DNA from: Haemaphysalis longicornis
Lineage: Eukaryota; Arthropoda; Arachnida; Ixodida; Ixodidae
Direction: 5' to 3'
Length of the DNA stretch: 64,000 nt
Assembly: GCA_013339765.2 (NCBI GenBank)
Contig: CM023454.1
Span: 36,632,950 to 36,696,949, forward strand
The notes beneath the pieces were generated by a model, which ran no database searches, was not told the DNA's origin, and worked only from the letters and a program-made list of their open reading frames with translations. Every line of letters begins with the position of its first letter. Positions within the stretch are counted from its first letter, which is position 1. Position numbers and translations under genes: made by a program. Of the stretch, positions 1-10,386 are shown piece by piece.

Positions 1-38
1 ATATAAAATCACATTGTTAAACTTATAACTTTTACTTT

Positions 39-52
39 GATGATGATGATGA
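39..52. repeat. Short (GAT)n microsatellite
   Basis: A short run of GAT triplets near the left edge. Similar triplet tails end the I-type LINE at 16545, so this could be the tail of a LINE lying outside the window, but nothing else supports that. Confidence 0.5.
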
Positions 53-89
53 TACCTACAGCAAAGATGGGTTAAGGATTCGTTAGCAG

Positions 90-740
90 GCGGGAAAAAA
101 ATGCAGAGATGACATACAGATATCATGCCGCTAGAGAAACGCTGCATTTGCGTACTGGTTGCAATAAATGGGTTTACCTCTTGAAAATTGGTGAATAGCA
201 AGTCGTTTGTGTTTTGAGAGGTATTTTAAAAGGCAAAAGCAGCAACTGTGTCCGATAAATAGAGATTATAAGAGTTCCCTCGGAATTTCGCAATTCTGAA
301 ACTTACCAAACTAACTAGTTTAGCTCGGTATAAATGGGAATCACTAAGCTCACATAGAGAATTCTTTCCGTGCAGGTGCTAGTGTGGCGTGGTGGTGTAG
401 ACCAGAGCTAGCACATCAGGATGGCTAGGATCCACTGTCTCACACTTTGAAAGATGCTCATCCCGTTTTTTTTTTTCTGCCGATGCACGGACGGGGTACA
501 GCGGCGGTCGCCCCTCTAGCGCTCCCGTTGCCGACTCTGCTGTGTTTGGGAAGCCGCCTTCGTGAATTCCAGGAAACGGATTGCAAAATCTGTGGTTTCA
601 CTCTTTGTAAAGCCACTTGTGTGAATTCAATGGGAAATTGTTGTGGGCGTTGCCGAAAGCATTGCTTTTCAATCAACTTCACAGCGTCAATTGGAGCCGT
701 TTATTACATCATCCTACCTTGTTTTGTTGGCTTCGCTGCT
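90..740 (+). repeat. Unclassified dispersed repeat, copy 1
   Basis: This stretch aligns with 21985-22640 (same strand) and, reversed, with 59110-59480. The best-conserved core is at 310-420: a TATA-like GGTATAAATGGGAATCACTA, then AGCTCACAT, a CGTGGTGGTGTAG block and CATCAGGATGGCTAGG. Copies 1 and 2 keep matching through a GTGAATTCAA word near 630 to about 740. The open frame at 447-809 is not shared as a conserved frame, so I do not call a gene. It could be a non-autonomous transposon, an LTR or a SINE of unknown family. I did not find terminal repeats. Confidence 0.6.
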
Positions 741-929
741 TGCGTAACCGTGCCGTCGCCTATACACGTCTGCAAGTCGGAGCGCTACCCGTTGGATCCC
801 CATAATTGATTCGCCCGACCCCTTAAGGTATGCAATGTCACCGGGTTTCTGACACGCTACGCCCGATTGTGGACCTTTGCAAGAAAATGAGGAACCCTTT
901 GGGAAATCTTAGGGTGAATCCCAACTAAG

Positions 930-1390
930 CCTGCAGACGTGTTATCTTTCCATCCCTACCTTGTCTTGCCACTATATGCGGCTACAATGACGACAACTCT
1001 TTCGCGGAGTTCCTGCACACCCTCCCAGTGTACAAGACAGCCCCTTGTGCGTCGGATGATTTCGCATTTACCCTTGGTTGGAAGTTACTCTACAGGTATT
1101 TCTGCTCCCTGGTGGCGCATGCAGGCTCCATTTCGTCGCGAGCTCATTGAGAGCTCGTGATTCCCAACAGCGAGTACCACGTCCGCCGTGAGTCGGATGC
1201 ACGTACACAGAGCGCGCATGCTCCCTTTGTCGAATACGTTCGATTCATTGACCAGTTGCTGAAATGAATATCCTGGGTGAGCTTGGCGCAGACATCGCGA
1301 TGTACGCCAATCAAGTGACCACCGGCGAGCCCTACCTATTCCGTATACGCAGATGATTCCTGGAGCGTATACGAGATAGCGGGATCAGCT
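930..1390 (+). pseudogene. Retrotransposon Gag relic
   Basis: Reading through frameshifts, this region resembles the capsid-like Gag of tick LTR retrotransposons. From 979 the translation runs GYNDDNSFAEFLHTLP; a second frame gives WWRMQAPFR near 1112-1140; about 1200-1262 reads ARTQ then FVEYVRFIDQLL, the usual order in this family. At least two frame changes and several stops make it dead. No zinc knuckle, protease or LTR is visible beside it. The 278-bp tandem array begins about 240 bp downstream. The family call rests on remembered motif order and not on a search. Confidence 0.5.
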
Positions 1391-1632
1391 TGGGCAATCG
1401 AAAAGCTATGATTTTAAATCTTAGTTATGTAAACCTCCGAAAGAATTGGAGGCACCTCGGATAGCGTTGGCGTCTAGAGACACATATGGGGCTTCGACAA
1501 GGGAAAGTGTACAGCTGTTTATGACACTTGCAGACAATACTGCCCCCGCGCTCTTGGTGCTTGTGCCCTAGGCGACAGGTTGTTGTAGCACGGAAGACCA
1601 CTGCAGGTGGAAGAGCAATACATGTTCTTGGA

Positions 1633-2774
1633 ACCAGCAGTTGCGGCGACGACACACACTTGTTTAGTCACATCTGCTCTATTTGCAGTGGTTGCCTGTA
1701 CATAATCAATCGACTCTGCTTGGCTGATCTACTCGCGTCTGCGCCACTGCCCTGCACTTCTGCGTCTGAGCGTTGGCCTACAGGCAGCCTTCAGAGTGCA
1801 CTTACTGTAGCCTGCTGCACATGCGGGGTTCTCGTCTCCAAAAGGTGCGGTCTTAAGCAGCGTTAACGGCTACCCCCCTTTATTGGCAGCAGCATTTGTG
1901 GTGACGAAACACATTTGTTTAGTCACATCTTCTCTGTTTGCAGCCTGGTTGTCTTTACATCATCGTTGGAATATTCTGCTACGCTTGCCTCTCCGGGCTG
2001 ATCCACGTGCGCCTGCGCCACTGCCTTGCCCGTGCTTGCCTCCGCGTTGGCCCGGCAAGCACCCTTTTGAGTGCGCTGCCTCCAGCCTGCTGCACATCTA
2101 CGGTTATCGTCCCCACCCTGAGGTGTCTTAAAGGAGCCTCCACGGCAACCCCAGCTTCACTCGGCAGCAGCATCTGTGGCGACGAGACACACGGGATAAG
2201 TCACATCTGCTCTGTTTGCAGCCTGGTTGCCTGTACATCATCTTTGGAAAATTGTTCTACGCCTGCCTCCACGGGCTGATCCACACGCGCCTGCGCCACT
2301 GCCCTAGACCTGCGCGCCTGAGCGTTCGCCCGGCCACCACCCTGCAGAGAATGCGCTGCCTGTAGCCTCCTGCACACATGAGGTTAGTGGCTCCACCTGG
2401 AGGTGTCTTAAAGGAGCCTCCACAGCAACCCCTGCTACATTTGGCAGCAGCAATTGTAGCGACGAGACACACTCGTTGAGCCACGTCTGTACTGTTCGCA
2501 CCCTGGTTGCCTGTACATCATCGTTGGATTCCGCTGCCTTGCCTGCCTCCGTGGGCTTATGCACGCACGCCTGTGCCACTTCCCTGCACGTGTGCGTCTG
2601 AGCATTGGCCCTGAAGGCACCCTGATGAGTCAGCCCTGCCTGCAGCCTGTTGCACAAGTGCGGTTCTCGTCCCCAACAGATGTCTTAAATAGCCTCGACG
2701 ACAATCCCGGCTTCTTTTGGCAGCAGCATTAGTGGCGATGAGACACACCTGTTGGGTCACATCTGCTCTGTTTG
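1633..2774 (+). repeat. ~278-bp tandem monomers upstream of LINE ORF1
   Basis: Units begin at GGCAGCAGC at 1885, 2163, 2443 and 2719, giving steps of 278, 280 and 276 bp. A more diverged unit starts at about 1633. Each has GACGARACACA, then TCACATCTGCTCTGTTTGCAG, then CTGGTTGCCTGTACATCATC; most end with a GTCTTAAAGGAGCCTC block. The last unit breaks off just after TTTGCAG at about 2774, and ORF1 of a CR1-like LINE starts at 2885. The position suggests 5' untranslated monomers of that LINE, like the promoter monomers of mouse L1. Each unit also carries a pyrimidine tract ending in CAG, the shape of a splice acceptor. Promoter function is inferred. Confidence 0.8.
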
Positions 2775-2884
2775 CAGTTAAGTTGTTGTTAGTTGTTGTG
2801 TATCTTCCAAGTGTTACTTCTTGTTGAAATGCAAGTGCGGCTTCCAAGAATTTCGTTTATGTTGTGTACATTTTCTTCTGTGCT

Positions 2885-3520
2885 ATGCCTAAAACTGCAG
2901 TGCTAACGCAGGAGATTGTGGCGCTTCAGGCGTTGTTTGACGAGAACCTGGACGGTATGATAGAGGCACTTTTTGAGAAGCTTAAGAAGAAGTTAGAAAA
3001 CATGAGGTTCGCTAAGCACGCCCAGCTGTCTGAAAGCATAACCTTTCTGAGCAAACAGTATGAATCGATGAAGGCCAAAAATGCAGAGCCGACAGCGTCG
3101 AACAACGATCATTTTGTACGTTATGCAGCACTTGAAAAAGGGCTGATCGAGCTAGAGCAATACTGTAGACTAAATAACACTGAAATTAACGGAGTGCCTC
3201 TGACGGAAGGCGAAAACTGCAATGCGATTTTACAGTGCATGCGACCGCTGTCTAGTTCCCAGTGTAGCCAAGTGACATCAAAATCGTACACCGGTTACCT
3301 GCTGTGTCAAAAAAAAAACAAAAAGAAATGAACATATACGTTCATTTGTGAGCATCACATTCGATAACAAGAAGTTGTGTGCCAATGCTTTAGCACTTAA
3401 GGAACGTTGCTGTCAATTTCTGTGGACGAGCAACTGTCGTATTAGGCTCGCAAAACAGAAGACGGCAAAGTTTTTTGTATCGCAACTTAGCGTGCCTTGC
3501 TGGTTTTCACGAAACCCCAA
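2885..3520 (+). pseudogene. LINE ORF1 (CR1-like), frameshifted
   Basis: The start chosen is the ATG at 2885 (MPKTAVLT), 111 bp after the last tandem monomer. The N-terminal half is rich in E, K and L and looks coiled-coil. The stretch LIELEQYCRLNNTEINGVP (about residues 89-107) matches the ELEQYSR...N-EI-G-P signature of LINE ORF1 proteins, the RNA-binding chaperone of the element. The frame is lost in an A-rich run at 3309-3330 and resumes in another frame, where ALALKERCC and FLWTSNCRIR (about 3387-3450) match the family's C-terminal part. So the gene is one disabled ORF1 of roughly 210 codons, not two genes. It is followed by the start of ORF2. Confidence 0.65.
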
Positions 3521-3579
3521 GTCATGTAGCCTTCTGACAAACTGTTATGAACTTGCAGCCGATGGCTTTGTTGTCCCCA

Positions 3580-3865
3580 GAAGATGGAAAGTTTTGGTCT
3601 TTCTAACAATAACCGGTACATCACTCACTGTATTGCAAGAAGAGTTAAGAGCAACCTTGACACTATCGATTGTTGCAAAATTCCAATTCATTTTCGTTCA
3701 CATGCATATCTGATACTTGGCTCTGTTATTCTGACTGTAATGTGTTCAGTTTTCCTTCTTATCAAACAGGGCGCGGTCAGCAAAGTTCTGATAGCCATGG
3801 AAGTAAAGCAGTGTTCGTTTTGCCCAATATTTCCTACACACGCAGACACTAGAATGTTTTTAGGA
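3580..3865 (+). pseudogene. LINE ORF2 start: endonuclease fragment
   Basis: The translation around 3695-3760 reads ISDTWL then DCNVFSFPSYQ, which resembles the N-terminal apurinic-type endonuclease of CR1/Jockey LINEs (the ISETWL...F-L-Y block), followed by KAVFVL near 3807. The match ends near 3860 with no reverse transcriptase after it, so the element is 3'-truncated or cut by later events. It lies on the same strand as ORF1 and shares its decay. The assignment is by motif recognition only. Confidence 0.5.
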
Positions 3866-3869
3866 TAGG

Positions 3870-4278
3870 GTGTAAAGTTTCTGAGGAGAGAGCCATGCAC
3901 ACGAAGAAGGAGTCGGTGAGTAGCATCATGGAATAATTCGCCGAATCAAGTTTCAGGATTGCAAGGAGTAGATAAAGTCTGGTAATCGCAATGAAAAAGA
4001 CCAGTTCAATGTCGGAGAGAAAATACCCACCCCAACCTTTTCGTCTTTTTTCAAAGCGTCAGTTCCAATGACCACGTGAGATGGGTATCCGCTTGGTCTT
4101 CCAGCTCGCGCAAACGCTAGTCCAGGAGGGGGTCTTCTTCCTCGAGGGCTAGCGAGGCTGCCGCAAAACCATGGCACATGCCCACTTTGGGTGATAGGGC
4201 CTTTTGCAGCAAGTCAAGTCTCTGGACAGCTCATTTCTTGATTACCTCATTTCTCTAACAACCACCAAGCGGCAATAT
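3870..4278. other. Spacer between LINE relic and gypsy LTR
   Basis: About 400 bp with no recognisable coding signal. The minus-strand open frame at 3953-4177 has no family features. Confidence 0.4.
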
Positions 4279-4488
4279 TGCAAAGAGGTTTATTAAAAGC
4301 AAGGCAGACTCCGCTGGGGAGGGATCAAGAGGCAAAACCGTCCAAGGTGAACCAGCCAGAGGATTCGACTCGTGGCGTGGTATCAAGCACGAGTGATGAC
4401 AGGGGTTGATCGGTGCTACATGCTCAATTGGGGATTGATTGATCTGTGAAGAGGGATTGGATGGCGAGAGCACTTCAAGCAATCTTCA
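4279..4488 (-). repeat. 3' LTR of gypsy element 1
   Basis: Aligns over its whole length with 10387-10596. Shared blocks include GGATCAAGAGGCAAAACCGT, GCTACATGCTCA and GAGAGCACTTCAAG. Plus-strand boundaries TG...TCA agree with standard TG/CA LTR ends. Confidence 0.75.
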
Positions 4489-4527
4489 TTAAATTGACGC
4501 CGGTGAAGCAGGAGCCATCCTGGCGAC

Positions 4528-4842
4528 TTACGGCGACAAAATGACTGCGGTGTCGTAGTAGGGCTCCAAACAACCGACGTGGATGGTTTCGCTGCTACGA
4601 CAGCTAAGATCTATAGAGGGCGTCAGTAGTTCAACTGTGTAGTTCACAGGAGAAGTACACTTGACGTGGTAGGGGCCATGATTTTTCGCAAACAGTTTGG
4701 AGGATAGACCCAGTGTTGTAGAGGAGACCCAAAGCCAAGCGGGGTCACCAGCACAAAAGAAGATGAAGCGTGGTAGTTTTCGTGAAGATGCCTCTGGCGA
4801 CCCTTGACATTTGTTGTCAGTGAGTGGCGGAGCTGCCGGCAC
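4528..4842 (-). pseudogene. Gypsy 1 integrase C-terminal domain
   Basis: The C-terminal, DNA-binding end of the integrase. The translation shows WLWVSSTTLGLSSKL, then KNHGPYHV (the GPY module of Ty3/gypsy integrases), then SETIHVGCLEPYYD, a common ending of this family. The reading frame is open but separated from the catalytic core at 4859 by a frame change. It ends about 40 bp from the 3' LTR. Confidence 0.7.
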
Positions 4843-4858
4843 TCTTCGGCTTGTCGGG

Positions 4859-5482
4859 TTATGTCAGAACTAGGGCGGCACTTTGTGTCCGTTGTGCCAG
4901 ACGGCTCGCGTCCATGGAGGAGGAAAAATGTGAAAAGGTAGTAGTGGTCTTTGTGGCGGTGCTGTAAGCAAACTTTACAAAAGGTACTACCACATGCAAA
5001 TTTGACTGATCATGAGCGATGTACATGATGAGCATGTTTCCGAGTGTGCGGTTGAATCTCTCGGTCAGGCCGTTCATCTGTGGGTGGCATGCGGACAAAG
5101 TCCGATGAACAATTCTGCATTGATCGAGGAGGAATTTAACAACCTTACAGAGGAAGACGCGGCCTATGTCGCTTGGTATTTCGCGGGGTGCACGATGCCG
5201 CAAGACGAGGGCAAATTCAAATCCAGCAACATCACGCGCCGTAGCGGCTAGAAGCGCTGCATTTCCGGCGTAGCGTGTTAGGTAGTCGACCGCAACAATC
5301 CATCGCTTGCTGGAAGGAGTGCACGGCAAGGGGCCCTTTAGATCAATGCCGACACGATCGTAAGGACAAAGGCGACATGACAAAGGCTGCTGAGGGACGG
5401 CTGGTAACGGTGCAGGCGTCATGCAGTGCTGACAGTCAGTGTAGGTACGAATAGTACTTGCGCCCAAAGCTGTACATTTCAC
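4859..5482 (-). pseudogene. Gypsy 1 integrase catalytic core
   Basis: Inserts element cDNA into the host genome in active copies. The frame shows the first aspartate in RVGIDLKGPLPC, a second in SDIGRVF (usually SDRG, so R is replaced by I), and the glutamate in NGLTERFNRT, so all three D, D, E residues can still be read. Upstream there is a CQHC piece of the zinc-binding domain. The frame closes in the middle of the core-to-tail linker near 4859. Confidence 0.8.
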
Positions 5483-5489
5483 TCAAATA

Positions 5490-6230
5490 TTATCGTTGGC
5501 GGAATCTAGTGTACGTTTTAAGAGGTCCAGCGTGATCGGTTTGGTGATCAGCATTGTAAGCAGCGCTCACAACCGCCGGTAAACTGCGTGAAATCACGAG
5601 AAGCCACTGCCGAGCATGGGGCATATAATTGCGGCGATAGAGAAGGTGGTCATCCCGTATGGCGAAATGGGTGGCTTGGCGTAGAAGAGCCCTGGGCCTC
5701 ATAGGAGTTGGTGGAGGGGAGAAACTCAATGAATTTCGCAAACCATGGATCACTGCGCTGCCGGGAAGCTATGTCGTTCAAGGTCAATGACGCTACGAGC
5801 GTATTGGTTCCCGCAAGACGTTCCGGGTTACCAGGCAGCGGAGAGCGAGACCGTGCATCCGCATCAGAGTGCTTGGGGCCGGATCTAAAAACAACTCGAA
5901 TATCGTACTCCTGCAGGCAGAACACCCAACGAGCAAGACATCCCGGAGGGTCTTTGATGGACGACAGCCAGCACAGCGAGTGATGGTAGGTTACTACGTC
6001 AAAAGCGTGGCCGTAGACAATGGGTCGAAACTTGGAAGGAGCCCAGACGATGGCAAGACATTCTTTCTTGGTAACTGAAAAGTTTTGTTCACCTTTTTTA
6101 CGAGTCCGGCTAGCGTACGCTACAACGTACTTAGGCTTGCGTTGGGCAAGCACCGCACCGAGGGCTGCGCTGCTGGCATCAGTATGGATTTAAGTAGGGA
6201 CGTTCGAATCGTGATATCGCAGTATGGGTG
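5490..6230 (-). pseudogene. Gypsy 1 RNase H end and integrase zinc-binding region
   Basis: Downstream of the insert, the minus strand reads THTDAS-like IHTDASSAALGAVLAQRK (the first RNase H motif), then VAYASRTRKK, FSVTKKECLAIVWA and FRSGPKHSDADARSRSP. These are the catalytic and C-terminal blocks of gypsy RNase H. It continues through the linker into the HHCC zinc region (YNADHQTDHAGPLKTY). A stop or shift near 5650 breaks the frame. The RNase H domain is interrupted at its start by the insert at 6268-7258. Confidence 0.75.
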
Positions 6231-6267
6231 GCGAAATCAACAGACGCCGCAAGGTTGTAAACGCTTG

Positions 6268-7258
6268 TCACAAACTAGGGTGTAGCACGTCTAAAGGCAC
6301 CGTATCATTTTTTTCATTATATTGTACAACGCCTAATTCTTGTTATAGTCATCCTATTTTTCCGTTCGGTCCTATTCGCCCCAAGAAAGTGCTGGAACTC
6401 TCTCGAACGAAGCAGCGGTAACTCTACCACTTGCCGGCTCGCATGCAAGAAAGTACCTAAATAAAAGCTCCGCCGCTCAGTTTTCTCCAGAGCTTCGGAT
6501 TCTTTCGAGGGGGTGACTGTAGCTTTGCCTGCGCTTAGGCGAGCCGATGATTCTAGAATGGAGAAAGATGGAAGTTCTGCGCTCCTTGGCAGCGGGCGCG
6601 TTGTGGATTGTGCCTTCTCTCTCCGCGACGGCACAGTTATAAAAAAGGGACTTGCGCCGAAGAAAGTCAGCTAAGCTTGTACGTCGGGACTTGACATTGG
6701 CTTCTGCCAGTTTGTGCATCTCACCATCGTCGACCCGCACCCTCGAGGACTCCAACGTACTCTCAGGCCTCGAATCACCGTGTCGTCTCGGATGGCATGG
6801 TCTGCAACGAAGCCACGCTTCCCAAGGTAGCCGAATCGCCTCCGACAGCGGTGCATCGTCTGGCCCGGTCGGTTATATTAGGGGACTCTGTCTCATATGA
6901 ATCGAATTGTCTTTCTTCTAGTTACTTCTTCTACCTCGTAATATTCCTGGTCTAAGCTCCCTGTCATAAATTTTGTATTTGAACTGTTTCAGGGAATTTG
7001 TATTCGCTCTAAGTTATCTCTCGTGATCGTTACATGTCCTCGTGCTTTTATGGGGTTTTACCTGATCAAATATAAGTTCTGTTGTTTTCGTTCAAGCGTC
7101 TGACTCATTCTTTCCGCTCTGGTTGGCGAAAGCCGTACATTATACGGCCACCCCCTTCTTCACCAGTGCCCTGTAGATGCGGTGGGGTTGTTTGATTGCT
7201 TGAGTCGACTCCCCACATCTTCTCTTCTGACAGCGCACCCAATTAAGGAAACGGTGAC
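6268..7258. mobile_element. 991-bp insertion with 8-bp target duplication
   Basis: AACGCTTG occurs at 6260-6267 and 7259-7266. Removing the insert plus one copy restores an uninterrupted gypsy frame at this point, so both ends are well defined. The insert begins TCACAAAC and ends ACGGTGAC, so the termini share only a GTCAC/GTGAC-type match and no long inverted repeat. An 8-bp duplication is typical of hAT- or P-type DNA transposons and too long for most LTR elements. The interior has no transposase I can recognise, so it is probably non-autonomous. Confidence 0.7.
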
Positions 7259-8400
7259 AACGCTTGATTGCACTCCTTGGACCTCGAATGCAGGCCATTT
7301 TGACCACCGAGCAGCTCTGTCAGTGGTGCAGTGATAGGCACGAAGTTTCGTACGAAGCGCCAGAAGTACGAGCACAGCCCAATGAAGCTGCGGAGGGCTT
7401 TCATTGACGTCGGTTTGGGAAAGTCGGTGACAGCACTCAATTTTTCGGAATCGGGTAGTATGCCATCTTTTTAAACGACATGGCCGATAATAGTCATGTG
7501 CGAGCACCAAAGCGACCTATTTTAAGGTTCAGTTGAAGCCCTGCAACAGTTAGGCATGCCAATATTTGGTGCAGACAAGTCAGGTAAGTCTGGAATTCCG
7601 AAGAAAACAGGATGACATTGTCTAGGTAACGGAGACATAACATGCTGGCCATTTGAGACCACGAAAGATGTTATTCATCGTTCGTTCGAACGTGCCGGGC
7701 GGGTTGCCTAGGTCAAGCGCCATTACATTAAACTGATGTAGGCGTCTGGCGTGACAAAAGCTGTTTTTGTCGATCAGACTCAGCAACCGTGACCTGCCAG
7801 TAACTGTAGCGCAAATCAAAGCTGCAGAAGTACTCAACACCGTGAAACAATGGATGGCGTTATCTATTCAAGGCAGGGGATAAACGTCTTTCCGGGTGAT
7901 CTTGTTAACGCGGCAATAGTCAACACAGAATCGTAGGGACCCATCTTTTTTTTGTTACTATCACCACAGCCAACGACCAGGGGCTTTGAGAAGGTCGGAT
8001 GACACCACGTCAGAGCATGTCACCGACATGCTCTCTATTAACGGTACGTTCCGATGCCGACACCCTGTAGGGTCGCTGTAGCAACGGCATGCGGGTAGCT
8101 GTGTCAATATGATGGGCCACCGTGGATGTTCTGCCCAAAGAAGCTTGCCTGCACTTGAAGGAAGACTAAAACTTTTGAAGGGCCACAAGGCCTTTGCGTT
8201 GCGTTGGGTCTGAATCGGAAGCAATAGACTTCTGTAAAATGTCGTCAGAGGTGGGCGTATCGCTGGGATCAATCGCGTTGAGCGGATTTAGCTGCTGTGA
8301 AAGTGCGTTGTCGGAAACGTCGAGGCTGAAGACGGAGTCAACAGGTTTGATATTGCCGACAGTTTTCCCACGAAGCAAGCCGAAAGGGCGCGTCGTCTTT
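7259..8400 (-). pseudogene. Gypsy 1 reverse transcriptase
   Basis: Degenerate RT read in several frames: SLRFCVDYCRVNKITRKDVY near 7890-7950, LDLGNPPGTFERTMN with FRGLKWP near 7650-7720, and the thumb/connection PTSMKALRSFIGLCSYFWRF then FVPITAPLTELL near 7290-7415. The catalytic YLDD box is not readable in one frame. The domain runs into RNase H, where the 991-bp insert interrupts it. In intact copies it would turn the element RNA into cDNA. Confidence 0.75.
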
Positions 8401-8671
8401 TTGCAAACAAATGTCACTATGCGACCAGATAAGAGTGTCAGCACAGCCAACGGAAGTGGCAAATCCTTGCCAGCAACGAAAACGTGTGATGGCGTAAATT
8501 AAACAGGTCCATCCGCGAGAGTACTGCCAGAAAAAACGACGTAAACTGAGCTTTTCGGCGGGATATTTACGTCTTCGTCTACGGCCAGTTTTTCTCCATT
8601 AGCGAAGGAATCGATTGAGGAAGGAGCATAATTTTGTCAAGAGATTTCGACTTCAGCGCGGGCACAGTCAA

Positions 8672-8960
8672 TTACGGCGTTCTAGGTCCACCAAACGTCC
8701 CAGCCAAGGATAACATCGTGTGAGCACATCGGCAATACGCCGAATTTTTTTGTGTAGAGAATATCTTCAATGGCGATTCGTGCAGGGCACGCAGCCAAAG
8801 GTGGAACATGTTTTGTACCTGCAGTTTGGAGAGAAAGTCGCAGCAGTGGCGTCGTGACTTCAGCGAGCGACATATTTGAGCACTGATGACAAACACGGCT
8901 GCCCCAGTATCAACAAGAGCCAGGGCAGGTACTCTGCTATTAACAGGTCAGTTACATTTT
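8672..8960 (-). pseudogene. Gypsy 1 aspartic protease
   Basis: The minus strand reads ALVDTGAAVFVISAQ around 8880-8930, the DTGA active-site motif of retropepsins, followed by LQVQNMFHL, GVLPMCSHDVILGWD (the flap and ILG-D region) near 8690-8770. The parts lie in at least two frames. It sits between the zinc knuckle of gag and the RT, as expected. Confidence 0.7.
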
Positions 8961-9139
8961 GTGTAGGTAGGTGAGGGCTTCGGTATTTAGACGGGTACGC
9001 AGTTCGTGCCTCAGGAACTGCGCGGATAAGTTTCCCTCCTAAGTGGGGGCGGAGTGGCGGCGCATGGGGCGACGGCGATCGGCGGCCTTGAAACATCTGA
9101 TGGTCGGAGGAAAACGAGGTTGGAGGTTGTCCGGACGAC

Positions 9140-10324
9140 ACGTTATGATGTAGTGGTCGTGCGGTGTGGCAGACGTCTGGGGCACACGAAGAGATGAAAC
9201 GACACGGAGCGCTGTAACGGGCAACGTGACCGGGCCAGCAGCAAGAAAAACATATGGGCTGGTTGTCGGGAGTGCGCCAGGGATTCACGTACCACACAGC
9301 AGGTGGTATTGTGGGTGGAAACTGGGAAGATGGCTGCAAAGTGGGAGTTGCCACCGCCGGTATCGCTGGCCGAAACGCGAGGAAAGGTGGGTGCACTGGT
9401 TGCGTGAGACGTTCAGCGTACGTCATTTGCATGACTGCTGGAGCTGCAGCAAATGTAGCTGTGGGCAGCGCCGTGACTGCAGTTGCCGCCTGTGGAACGG
9501 CCAGGGATGCGACCACTGCGGTAGTGACAGTTAGCAGGCCGTAGGGCCTCAGCAACATGTTCGCTGATGGTCGCTTGTAGAGCAGAAGGCAGGCTGAATG
9601 AAGCCTGCTGAGTAAACGGCACCAGCGGTAGCTGACGTGCTACCTCCTCACGGACAACTTCTTTAATTTTTGCCTCTAGCTGCAATTGGTTTGAAGTAAA
9701 TGTGAGGCTCGAGAGAGAGATTCTGTCGTCGGTAATAAATGGCGAATCAAGGCCCTTTGCCGGCGCAGCTCCTGAAAACTCTGCCACAGGCCAACCACTT
9801 CCATCACGGATCGCGGGTTCTTAGACACAAGCATGTGGAATGAGTCGTCCTGCACTCCTTTCAGAATGTGTTTGCTTTTTTTAGCATCAGACATGGACGA
9901 GTTGACGTGCCGACAAAGATGCACAATGTCTGAAATGTACCTGAGAAAGCTCTTACCCGGTTGGAGCGCCCGTGCACGCAGGCTTTGTTCAGTGTGCAGC
10001 TTCCGCATTGTGGGTCGATTAAAGTTCCGAGTTAAGTTTTTCTTGAAGACAGACCAGGTCTTGATGGTCACTGCCTTGTTGTTATGCCACAATATCGCGG
10101 GTTTTTCGGGGCAAAATATGACTTTGTGCACCTTGGTAGCGTCGTCCTGTTTGTTGTGTGCGCTACCTCTCTCATAAGAAGTCGGCCAATCTCCAACGTC
10201 ATAGTCACCTTTACCACCGAAAAACGGCGGGTCGCGTTTGCGGAGCACCCCAGCGCAGATGACCGATGCAACCTGCGGAGGCAGTTGGTCGGCAGCGCCC
10301 AGGGGGGTGACGGGCGTTGGTAAC
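9140..10324 (-). pseudogene. Gypsy 1 Gag with zinc knuckle
   Basis: The nucleocapsid/capsid gene. The long open part (9676-10248) begins near a DPPFFGGKGDYDV block and continues with TWSVFKKNLTRNF, SFLRYISDIVHLCR and KHILKGVQDDSFHMLVSKNP, the retrotransposon Gag signature. Further on, in another frame, CFSCCWPGHVARYS near 9240 is a CCHC knuckle whose last cysteine is lost and whose second position is shifted. At least one frameshift separates capsid and knuckle. Upstream in the same direction lies the 5' LTR. Confidence 0.8.
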
Positions 10325-10362
10325 TTCCGATTTTGTAGTTCGAGGCTGTCCGACAGTTCGCC

Positions 10363-10381
10363 TCAAAACCCGGCTTCTCCA
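10363..10381 (-). promoter_or_regulatory. Candidate primer-binding site, gypsy 1
   Basis: Read on the minus strand, the 5' LTR ends ...CCTTTCCA and about 5 bp later comes TGGAGAAGCCGGG, which starts with the TGG expected to pair with a tRNA 3' CCA. I cannot say which tRNA. Confidence 0.35.
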
Positions 10382-10386
10382 GCAAT

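Noticed and set aside
4279..4520. Polypurine tract for gypsy element 1
   Set aside because: Sequence next to the left LTR is not purine-rich on the minus strand, so none is claimed.
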